Shown piece by piece: positions 24,466-31,889 of a stretch of 38,215 nucleotides of DNA. The notes beneath the pieces were generated by a model that was not told the DNA's origin, did no database searches, and worked only from the letters and a program-made list of their open reading frames with translations. The translations under genes were made by a program, and so were the position numbers. Within the stretch, counting starts at the first letter, position 1. Each line of letters begins with the position of its first letter. This DNA comes from Butyrivibrio sp. CAG:318 (lineage in GTDB: Bacteria; Bacillota; Clostridia; Lachnospirales; Lachnospiraceae), in assembly GCA_000431815.1 (NCBI GenBank), contig FR889228.1, forward strand, positions 412 to 38,626, in the 5' to 3' direction.

Positions 24466-26142
24466 ATGAAAATCAGACATATCACCGCAGCGGTTATGGC
24501 CTTTGCATTTGCTGCAGTTTCACTTTCCGGATGTATGAAGACACCGGATCCGGACGGAACCGCCTCTTTAACGGTATATGACCAGAACACATCTTTTTCC
24601 GGCGAGGTTACCGGCTGGTTTGCCGATGTAATTAAAGATAAATTTGATATCAGCCTTACTTTCAAATCAGCTGATTCATCAACTTTTGCCGCATATACGG
24701 AACAGGGGACTCTCGGAGATATCATAGTTTTCTCCAATGAGAATAATTACGTCACTGCATGTAACGCCGGAGCGCTGCTCGACTGGGAATATGCGGACTG
24801 TCTTAAGAATTATGCGCCTTACATTAATGAACATTATCAGGATTCCCTTTCCAGAACCCGTTCTCTAAACGAGAATAATAAAATATACGGAATAAGCGGA
24901 AATATTTCCCTGGATACGGATAAGCACAGTGATTTTGACATTATCCCATATGTCAGATGGGATTTATATTCTGCATTAGGGTATCCGTCAGTCAACACAC
25001 TTGAAGACTTTGAGAGTGTAATTTCTGATATGGTAAGTCTGGCATCATCTGACTCCGGTAACGTTACCGGCATCAGCCTTTTTACATCATGGGACAACAA
25101 TATGCTTGCATGTGCATCGGCAATAGCATCCATGTACGGATATACAGAATGGGGCACCGGATTTTATAATATCAACACCGATACATACGAGTCATGTACG
25201 GCAAAAGACGGAATATACATACGCGCACTAAGGTTTTTTAATTCGCTTTACCGCAAGGGGCTCATCGATAAGGATTCAATGTCGCAGACATATGACATCA
25301 CAACAAAAGACTACGAAAAGGGCAATGCCGTGTTCTCTTTATACAGTACGCTTGCATCCGGATATAACAGCGCAACACATATTGCCCAGGGCAAAAGCAT
25401 GATGCCGCTTGTCGCCGCGGATTTCAAGCCCGAGTGTTCGCAGAACAGCATTTACGGTTCGCAATATATATGGTCCGTGGCAAGCAATACCAAATATCCT
25501 GAGCGCTGCTTTGAATTTATAGACTGGATGTTCTCTCCTGACGGAATCCTTACAACAACGTACGGTCCGCAGTCCCTGACATGGGATTACGATTCAGAAG
25601 GTCTTCCATATATTACAGACTTCGGATATGAATGCCTGACCAATACTTCAACCCTTATGGGCGATAATTATGACAGAACTTATCTTGACGGCTTCCCTGA
25701 TTTTGGCTGTCCGACACTTTCCAAATCGACTCTTATAGCTGGTCTTGACAACGTATCATATAATTACCTTACATGGGACACCACAATAAAAAGTCCGTGG
25801 TATGATAAAAATTACGGAGCGTATGACAATACACTCGGTCAATGGTCCAAAGATACCGGTTATGACAGCATAAATTCATATGTTGAAGCAGGCGGTTACA
25901 CGCTGTACCCGGCGTCATCTTACACGATGCCATCCATCCCTATCGATTATGCACTTTGCAAAAGGGAAATTGCCAACGATTTATGCACATATTCCTGGAA
26001 TGCGATATATGCCGGCACCGAAGAGGAATTTAATACCATAATCGATAATATGTGCACTTCGATCGAATCGAGAACGGACTATAAATCGGTCATTAATTTC
26101 TATAGCGAACAGGCATCCGAATATCATAAATCAGTTCAATAA
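24466..26142 (+). CDS. Orphan extracellular solute-binding lipoprotein
   Basis: A 558-residue lipoprotein. I start it at 24466, where AAAGGA lies 9 bases upstream and the protein begins directly with a signal peptide ending in the lipobox LSGC (lipidated Cys at residue 23). An in-frame ATG at 24427 would put 13 residues before the signal and sits at the expected transcript start. The length and repeated Trp/Tyr-rich segments fit the large extracellular solute-binding (SBP_bac_1/8-like) class that binds oligosaccharides or peptides. No permease or ATPase is beside it: the next gene is convergent. It must share a transporter encoded elsewhere or act as a sensor. The ligand cannot be read from sequence. 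Confidence 0.8.
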   Translation: MKIRHITAAVMAFAFAAVSLSGCMKTPDPDGTASLTVYDQNTSFSGEVTGWFADVIKDKFDISLTFKSADSSTFAAYTEQGTLGDIIVFSNENNYVTACNAGALLDWEYADCLKNYAPYINEHYQDSLSRTRSLNENNKIYGISGNISLDTDKHSDFDIIPYVRWDLYSALGYPSVNTLEDFESVISDMVSLASSDSGNVTGISLFTSWDNNMLACASAIASMYGYTEWGTGFYNINTDTYESCTAKDGIYIRALRFFNSLYRKGLIDKDSMSQTYDITTKDYEKGNAVFSLYSTLASGYNSATHIAQGKSMMPLVAADFKPECSQNSIYGSQYIWSVASNTKYPERCFEFIDWMFSPDGILTTTYGPQSLTWDYDSEGLPYITDFGYECLTNTSTLMGDNYDRTYLDGFPDFGCPTLSKSTLIAGLDNVSYNYLTWDTTIKSPWYDKNYGAYDNTLGQWSKDTGYDSINSYVEAGGYTLYPASSYTMPSIPIDYALCKREIANDLCTYSWNAIYAGTEEEFNTIIDNMCTSIESRTDYKSVINFYSEQASEYHKSVQ

Positions 26143-26150
26143 AATAAATC

Positions 26151-26184
26151 AGCCGGACATGTATTCTCCGATACACGTCCGGCT
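26151..26184. terminator. Bidirectional terminator between convergent genes
   Basis: AGCCGGAC and GTCCGGCT pair, extended inward by GTAT/ATAC, with a 6-base TCTCCG loop. Plus-strand tail is GCGTTATATTATT; minus-strand tail is GATTTATTTTATT. It lies between stop codons at 26142 and 26205. Confidence 0.65.
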
Positions 26185-26204
26185 GCGTTATATTATTCCG
26201 GCTG

Positions 26205-26654
26205 TTATTTGAACATAAACCAGTACACCACTGCAATAATCACGACTGCTGCAATTACTCCCGCTATTACATACGGAGCTTTGCTTCCATTAACAACTTC
26301 CCTGCGATCCTCAAGACTGTCAGATACGCCGATATACATTCTGTCAATTGTATTACGATCCCATAAGATAATACCCTGTTCTTCGCCAAGCTTCTTGGCC
26401 GCCGATAAGAATGAACTGTTAGTCACAAAAACCCTCTTGTCATAATTACCGGATGCTGCCGCGAAATCCTTAATATAAGAACTTCCTACTGCATCAATAT
26501 CATATCTGCACTTAAAGCAATAATTTTCCCCGTCCTTTACGGCAGTTATATCTATAGCGGAATCCGCTGTATTTTCCTTAACATCGCTATATCCAAGCCC
26601 CTTTAAAAGTCTGGCCACCATGGATACAAAATTATTCTTATCGTTAATAACCAT
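26205..26654 (-). CDS. Membrane-anchored Mrr-like nuclease-fold protein
   Basis: A 149-residue protein. Residues 5-110 resemble the restriction-endonuclease-like Mrr catalytic domain: LLKGLGYSDVKEN, SAIDITAVKDGENYCFKCRY, KRVFVTNSSFLSAAKKLGEE and ILWDRNTIDRM follow the order of the family. In active enzymes the second motif ends in (Q/E)xK after the Asp; here it reads FKCRY, so the glutamine is missing and the lysine is shifted. Nuclease activity is therefore doubtful. A single transmembrane helix closes the protein (residues 126-147), with the domain on the cytoplasmic side. AAGGAGAAGG precedes the ATG. It stands alone, convergent to the solute-binding protein gene and divergent to the next gene. 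No methyltransferase or other defence gene is nearby. Confidence 0.7.
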   Translation of the reverse strand: MVINDKNNFVSMVARLLKGLGYSDVKENTADSAIDITAVKDGENYCFKCRYDIDAVGSSYIKDFAAASGNYDKRVFVTNSSFLSAAKKLGEEQGIILWDRNTIDRMYIGVSDSLEDRREVVNGSKAPYVIAGVIAAVVIIAVVYWFMFK

Positions 26655-26726
26655 ATCCTTCTCCTTAACTTCAGATTTTGTTTTCTACAGTATATCACAA
26701 CCTTTCAATTAAGTACACTATTTTTA

Positions 26727-26755
26727 TTGACTGATAGCTCATTTCAAGTTACTAT
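26727..26755 (+). promoter_or_regulatory. Promoter of the cyclic-nucleotide-binding-like gene
   Basis: TTGACT at 26727-26732 and TACTAT at 26750-26755, 17 bases apart. The GTG/TTG-type frame opening at 26727 overlaps this promoter, so the true start must be later, at 26790. Confidence 0.4.
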
Positions 26756-26789
26756 ATTAATATATATTAATGTATTTTGGAGGTATTAT

Positions 26790-28829
26790 ATGTCAGATAA
26801 TATCCGTGTAATTAATCTTAACAAAGGTGAGGTCCTCGCGTCATCCGGAAACGATACGGAATTCATATATTATATTATAGGCGGAACACTTAAAGCGTAT
26901 ACTTCATTTGCCGAATTTATATACGGTCCCGGAGAAATAGTAGGAACCACCGATGCATATTACGGAATTAATTCCCATACTTATGTAGCCGAAACCGACT
27001 GTGCCATTGAGGCCTATCCTTTTAACACAATGTCCGACCTCTCAAAGGTATTCTCGGAACACAAGCCGGAACTGGCCGGTATTGTAATAAAGAACAACGC
27101 GCACATGTTGGAGTTGATAAAATGTTACCTTTCACTTATGATGAAATGCCGTTTCAAGGACTCCTCATATTCTTCAGGTGCGCATGTCAACCGCTGGGAA
27201 CTCGATAAGTATAACAGCATCTCGTCAGTGCCGTCAGATGTTATGACTGCCTATTTTTCTTCCGGCACAGCTATCAATGTCGCCGAAATGGCAGAAAGTG
27301 CAAGACTTGCAAGTTCAATTAATGATGCCTGTCTTGAAATGGCTGATTTTCTTGGAATTAATATGGATTATATCCCGGAAGAGCCGGAAAAAGAGGCTCC
27401 CATATCAATGGCTCCGTCTGATTTTTTCTCCGGGGATACCGATCTTGATTTCAACGAAGAAGAAGTTATGAACGCACTTACCGGCTCGTTTGATGCCATC
27501 ATGTCATATTCACAGGCGGACAGTAATACAATTTCGGAGTTTGGTTCATTAATGCACAAATTCAAATCATCATCAGCGAAGCTTTCATCCGATGATGATA
27601 TGCGCGAATTACGCAGACATCTGAGCAGATTGTTTTATGATATATATTACAATGTATTTATGCATTCGGTACAGGATGATAACCTTCCTGCACCGGTTAA
27701 AATGTTTCTTAATTTTGGATATATTGATGAAGAACTTTTAAGCAAGGACAACCTTACCAAGCTTTACAAATTATCATTTCTCGTTGATAACATCTGCAAT
27801 GATAACGGTGTATATACTATTTATAACTGGCTCAAGCATATCCTCTGGGGTGAGAAGGAACCTTCCAACAATAATCTTGACCAGAGTTACGATGAATATA
27901 TACGCGAGCAGATACGTCTCGGAAAAATAGAAGATCAGGGTATCCTTAATGACACCGACTCCAAATTAAGGTTTGAGATTCAGAATATGTTCATCCAGAC
28001 CAACCGAATGACATATGGCAAGGCCAGTTCGTTTGTTCCGTTTATGATTGAAGAGAATATTTTATCCCCTCTAGGCAATATGCTTCTCACGGCGGATTAT
28101 ATCAACAAGTTTATAGATAATGTTAAGAGTATTGATTTTTCACTTTTCTACCGCTCGGCTATGTACACTAATGAGAAACTTGGCATTCCACGTGAATCCA
28201 TATATATTGAATGCCTTCCGGACATTATACTCACTCCGTGCATCGGTACATACGGCGTCATGTGGCAGGAAATCGTCGGCCGTAACCGCAACACCGGCGG
28301 CCGTTTTATGCTCCCGATATTCTGTTCAGTAAAGCCTGAAAGTCTTATATACAACATACTTGGGCACTTCAGATGGGAATTATGTAAGCGTATTCAGGGA
28401 AATTACTGGAATAATGTAAGTGAAAAATCACTGACCTCAGAATATTATGATTACCTTCAATTCTATCGCAAAAACAGGGATTTATCGGATCCTGTTAAGG
28501 ATAAACTGAAATCAACAATGACTAGTGCCCGCAACAATTTCAGCGAAGTTTTTGCAAGGGATTATGAGCAGTGGATATCTTACGAATCGTCCGGTTCCAA
28601 CAGACTTAACAAGGTTTCAAGACTTATCATGTCTAAATACTGCCCATTCGTAAAAGACATCCGCGACAAGCTGAAAATGAACCCTTCATACACCAAGGGA
28701 ATCGAGATTTACGAGAAAAACTGTGCAATACAGCTGAACCATTTCGGTCTGCTCTGCCGTTCTCTTGCAGCCAAAGGACTTGAGGTTCCGGATGAAATCA
28801 AAAAGGCCATGGAGTATCTTTCAAGATAA
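26790..28829 (+). CDS. Cyclic-nucleotide-binding-like domain fused to a large unknown region
   Basis: A 679-residue protein starting at 26790, with GGAGG 6 bases upstream. Residues 1-100 look like a cyclic nucleotide-binding (CRP/FNR sensor) beta-roll: LNKGEVLASSGNDTEFIYYI, then YGPGEIVGTTDAYYG as the phosphate-binding cassette, then SHTYVAETDCAIEAYPF. The cassette lacks the usual Arg, so cAMP binding is uncertain. No helix-turn-helix follows. Residues 110-679 are soluble, mainly helical and rich in Asp, Ser and Tyr, with an acidic stretch at 200-235; I recognise no domain. Conserved-looking segments include MLPIFCSVKPESLIYN and HFRWELCKRIQGNYWN near 520-550. A signal-responsive scaffold is one guess. 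It ends head-on with the helicase gene, overlapping it by 9 bases. Confidence 0.75.
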   Translation: MSDNIRVINLNKGEVLASSGNDTEFIYYIIGGTLKAYTSFAEFIYGPGEIVGTTDAYYGINSHTYVAETDCAIEAYPFNTMSDLSKVFSEHKPELAGIVIKNNAHMLELIKCYLSLMMKCRFKDSSYSSGAHVNRWELDKYNSISSVPSDVMTAYFSSGTAINVAEMAESARLASSINDACLEMADFLGINMDYIPEEPEKEAPISMAPSDFFSGDTDLDFNEEEVMNALTGSFDAIMSYSQADSNTISEFGSLMHKFKSSSAKLSSDDDMRELRRHLSRLFYDIYYNVFMHSVQDDNLPAPVKMFLNFGYIDEELLSKDNLTKLYKLSFLVDNICNDNGVYTIYNWLKHILWGEKEPSNNNLDQSYDEYIREQIRLGKIEDQGILNDTDSKLRFEIQNMFIQTNRMTYGKASSFVPFMIEENILSPLGNMLLTADYINKFIDNVKSIDFSLFYRSAMYTNEKLGIPRESIYIECLPDIILTPCIGTYGVMWQEIVGRNRNTGGRFMLPIFCSVKPESLIYNILGHFRWELCKRIQGNYWNNVSEKSLTSEYYDYLQFYRKNRDLSDPVKDKLKSTMTSARNNFSEVFARDYEQWISYESSGSNRLNKVSRLIMSKYCPFVKDIRDKLKMNPSYTKGIEIYEKNCAIQLNHFGLLCRSLAAKGLEVPDEIKKAMEYLSR

Positions 28830-30653
28830 TCCATCTTCCATGATTTCCTTAACGAAACGGGATACCTCAATTTCCTTGTTATACCTTTTTCTGGCATAGT
28901 ATATATTAAGGCGGCGTTTTGCTCTTGTCATTGCGACATAGAACATGCGCCGTTCTTCTTCTATCTCCGGTACAAAAACAGCTTTTTTATGCGGCGTTAT
29001 TTCCTCGTTGGCGTCTATTATGTAGACAACAGGATATTCTAACCCCTTGGAACTGTGCATTGTCGTAAGGATTACCGCGTTCTGCTTGTCCATTGCTGCA
29101 TAACTTTCGCGAAGCTTTGTGCCATATTCGTCAATATATGCGAACCATTCATTAAATGTTTTAAAATTCCTGGCGCTTTCCATCAGCTCGTCCATTACAT
29201 CATATAATTCCCTGACCTGCATATTATGGCTCTGTGCATATTCATCCAGATATCCATCATATCCCACGCCTTTTCTCAGATAATTAATCATTGCATAGGG
29301 CGACATTGATGCCATCGCCAGAATATCGTATTTAAGCCTGTCCACGCGTTCAATCATCCAGTTTTTGTCTTCATAATATTTCTCAAGACTATCAAACGAT
29401 ATTTCCGCATCTGCCAGATAATCACGGCCTATATAACGCTTAGGTCTGTTGATTATCTGTAAAAAATCGCTTCTCTTCCGGCTTCCCATTGCGATATTCA
29501 TATATGTAATAACGTCTCTTGCGATCCAGTGTTCAAATACATTCGGCACCCCGTCGCGTGTAACGAACGGCACGCTGTATTCAACAAGTTTTCTAACAAA
29601 GCCGGCCGCGGTTGAATTAGTCCTGAAAAGAACCGCATTGTCCGAGTAATTACCGCCGGAAGCGCTTTCCTTTCTTATATTATCAATTATTTTCTCATAT
29701 TCCTCTGCCTGTGTATTGAATTCAATAATGTCAACCTTATCGCCCGGGTCATTAACTGTATTGATATTCTTGGCGAAACGTACCTTATTGTGCGCAATTA
29801 CCTTGCCTGCAGCCGATACAATATTGCCCGTTGAACGGTAATTGGTATCAAGAATAACCTTGTCCGTATCCGGGTAATCCTTATCAAAATTCAACATTAT
29901 CTCCGGTTTGGAACCCCTGAACCCATATATGCTCTGGTCATCATCACCTACTATAAACAGGTTATCCTGCGGTTTGGCCAGAAGTTTTATTATATCATAT
30001 TGAATTTTATTAATGTCCTGAAATTCATCTATAAGAATATACTGATATTTCTGCTGCCATTTTGCCAGAATATCTCTTCTTGTCGTAAGAAGTTCATGAC
30101 AATACAAAAGCATATCATCAAAATCAATAAGTCCCATTTTTTTAAGTGTCTTTACATAGTATTTATATATATCCCTGAATTCTTCTTCAGGGCACGACGC
30201 CGAATAATAAGCATTTATATCTATCGTTTCAGTCTTGACGCGGCTTATTTCTCCTGTAATATTAGATACCATTTCATTCAGATCATCCGGTTCAAGTCTG
30301 CTTCGTTCTATCGCCTGCTTAATTATATTCTGCCGTACATCTTCTTTAATAATGCTGTCAACCGAATAATTATATGCCGCCCTAAGTATCATAAAAAAGA
30401 CGGCATGAAAAGTACCAAATGTTACATTGGTACTTCTTCCCATCATATTATTGAATCTTGATTTCATTTCATTGGCTGCCGCCTTGGTGAAAGTAATGAC
30501 AAGAATATTGGCCGGATTAACCGAATATTCTTCTATAAGATTTCTGATGCGTGCCGTAAGCACTGTAGTTTTGCCCGAACCGGGACCTGCTATTACAAGC
30601 ATTGGTCCCGTTTTGTGCTTAACTGCTTTTAACTGAGAATTATTGAATTGCAT
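28821..30653 (-). CDS. UvrD/PcrA-like superfamily 1 DNA helicase
   Basis: A 610-residue ATP-dependent 3'-5' helicase. NNSQLKAV is the Q motif, VIAGPGSGKTTVL Walker A, FGTFHAVFF motif Ia, LIDEFQDINKIQYDII Walker B, VGDDDQSIYGFRG motif III, DTNYRSTGNIV motif IV, TTMHSSKGLEYPVVYI motif V and RRMFYVAMTRAKRRL motif VI. It is shorter than UvrD/PcrA (about 720), lacking their C-terminal extension. It starts 19 bases after dnaJ with AGGAG upstream, so it is the last gene of the heat-shock operon and probably under HrcA control. It may be an additional helicase beside the housekeeping PcrA. Its 3' end overlaps the convergent gene by 9 bases. Confidence 0.92.
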   Translation of the reverse strand: MQFNNSQLKAVKHKTGPMLVIAGPGSGKTTVLTARIRNLIEEYSVNPANILVITFTKAAANEMKSRFNNMMGRSTNVTFGTFHAVFFMILRAAYNYSVDSIIKEDVRQNIIKQAIERSRLEPDDLNEMVSNITGEISRVKTETIDINAYYSASCPEEEFRDIYKYYVKTLKKMGLIDFDDMLLYCHELLTTRRDILAKWQQKYQYILIDEFQDINKIQYDIIKLLAKPQDNLFIVGDDDQSIYGFRGSKPEIMLNFDKDYPDTDKVILDTNYRSTGNIVSAAGKVIAHNKVRFAKNINTVNDPGDKVDIIEFNTQAEEYEKIIDNIRKESASGGNYSDNAVLFRTNSTAAGFVRKLVEYSVPFVTRDGVPNVFEHWIARDVITYMNIAMGSRKRSDFLQIINRPKRYIGRDYLADAEISFDSLEKYYEDKNWMIERVDRLKYDILAMASMSPYAMINYLRKGVGYDGYLDEYAQSHNMQVRELYDVMDELMESARNFKTFNEWFAYIDEYGTKLRESYAAMDKQNAVILTTMHSSKGLEYPVVYIIDANEEITPHKKAVFVPEIEEERRMFYVAMTRAKRRLNIYYARKRYNKEIEVSRFVKEIMEDGLS

Positions 30654-30672
30654 TAACTGCCCTTACTCCTGT

Positions 30673-31803
30673 TTATTTATTAAACAAGCTCTTGCGTTTC
30701 TTCTTATCATCGCGTCTGGTTCCATTATTCATGGCTGCATCAAACGCCATCAGCGCTTCTCTCTGCGCTTCATTCAGATGATCCGGTACCTGTACAACAA
30801 GTGTCACATAATGGTCACCACGAATCTGTTTATTACGCATTACCGGTACGCCTTTGCCTTTAAGTCTCACCCTGGTATCTGTCTGTGTACCCGGCTTGAC
30901 GTCATATTCAACTTCACCGTCAACTGTCTTAATTCTTATCGTTCCGCCAAGTGCTGCATCCACAAAACTTATAGGAACCGTCGAATATATTGTTGTATCC
31001 TGTCTCTGGAAGATTGGTGAACGTGAAACAACTACTTCTACAAGAAGGTCTCCTCTTTCTCCACCATTCTCACCCGGTTCACCTTTGCCGGCTATTCTTA
31101 TGATCTGTCCGTCATCAATTCCCGCCGGAACTGAAATCTGGATTTTCTTGCGGTTTGATACATAACCGGTTCCATAACATGATTGACATTTCTCTTTAAT
31201 AATCTTACCTTTGCCACGACATTCCGGACAAGGCTGTACGTTACGTACCATTCCAAAAAGTGACTGCGATGTATATGTTACCTGACCTTTGCCGCCGCAT
31301 TTCGTACATGTTTCCGGATTAGTACCCGGTTTAGCACCGGTTCCGTGACATGTAGGACACGGATCTTTGAGATTAAGTTCAAGTTCTTTCTCGCATCCGA
31401 AAATAGCTTCCTCAAAAGTAACTCTGACATTGACACGTACATCAGCTCCTTTTCTCGGGCCATTACCGCCGCCACGTCTTCTTGCACCTCCGAATATATC
31501 TCCGAATATATCTCCGAATATATCACCCATATCTCCAAAGTCAAAGCCTGCCGCTCCGCCCGGACCACCGCCATTTTCAAATGCGGCATGACCGAACTGG
31601 TCATATTGCTGTCTCTTCTGAGGGTCGCTTAATACAGCATATGCTTCCGAAGCCTCTTTAAACTTAGCCTCTGCTTCCTTGTCTCCCGGATTCGTATCCG
31701 GATGATATTTCTTGGCAAGTACACGGTATGCTTTCTTTAATGTAGCCTCATCCGCATCCTTCGGCACGCCCAAGACCTCGTAATAGTCTCTTTTCTCTGC
31801 CAT
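30673..31803 (-). CDS. dnaJ: Chaperone DnaJ
   Basis: The Hsp40 co-chaperone, 376 residues, which delivers clients to DnaK and stimulates its ATPase. Order of parts: J domain (RDYYEVLGVPKDADE, with HPD in YHPDTNPGD), Gly/Phe-rich linker with three GDIF repeats, four zinc-binding CxxCxGxG motifs (CPTCHGTG, CTKCGGKG, CPECRGKG, CQSCYGTG), then the substrate-binding C-terminal domains. I start it at 31803, where GGAGG is 8 bases before the ATG; an earlier TTG at 31818 overlaps that ribosome binding site. It lies 86 bases after dnaK with a hairpin between them, and 19 before the helicase gene. Confidence 0.97.
   Translation of the reverse strand: MAEKRDYYEVLGVPKDADEATLKKAYRVLAKKYHPDTNPGDKEAEAKFKEASEAYAVLSDPQKRQQYDQFGHAAFENGGGPGGAAGFDFGDMGDIFGDIFGDIFGGARRRGGGNGPRKGADVRVNVRVTFEEAIFGCEKELELNLKDPCPTCHGTGAKPGTNPETCTKCGGKGQVTYTSQSLFGMVRNVQPCPECRGKGKIIKEKCQSCYGTGYVSNRKKIQISVPAGIDDGQIIRIAGKGEPGENGGERGDLLVEVVVSRSPIFQRQDTTIYSTVPISFVDAALGGTIRIKTVDGEVEYDVKPGTQTDTRVRLKGKGVPVMRNKQIRGDHYVTLVVQVPDHLNEAQREALMAFDAAMNNGTRRDDKKKRKSLFNK
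31489..31524 (-). repeat. Three perfect 12-base repeats inside dnaJ
   Basis: TCCGAATATATC occurs three times in a row on the plus strand, coding for GDIF repeats in the Gly/Phe linker of DnaJ. Identity at synonymous positions points to recent slippage or duplication. Confidence 0.9.
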
Positions 31804-31827
31804 AATCTGATCCTCCAAACATCTTAA

Positions 31828-31855
31828 GAGTGAGGAATATTGCTATCCCTCACTC
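31828..31855 (-). promoter_or_regulatory. Hairpin between dnaK and dnaJ
   Basis: On the transcript GAGTGAGG and CCTCACTC pair across a 12-base loop, with no T-run after them. It probably stabilises or processes the dnaK message or slightly lowers read-through into dnaJ. It is not a CIRCE element. Confidence 0.45.
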
Positions 31856-31889
31856 CGATAACTTCAAACGTTTCTGTGACTTTTATATT

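Noticed and set aside
26205..26654. Part of a restriction or other defence system
   Set aside because: The catalytic motif is altered, the protein is membrane-anchored, and no methyltransferase or defence gene is close by.
31489..31524. Short direct repeats as an attachment or iteron site
   Set aside because: They lie inside dnaJ and code for its Gly/Phe linker.
31278..31604. Second minus-strand frame within dnaJ
   Set aside because: It overlaps dnaJ out of frame; the zinc-finger and J-domain frame is the true one.
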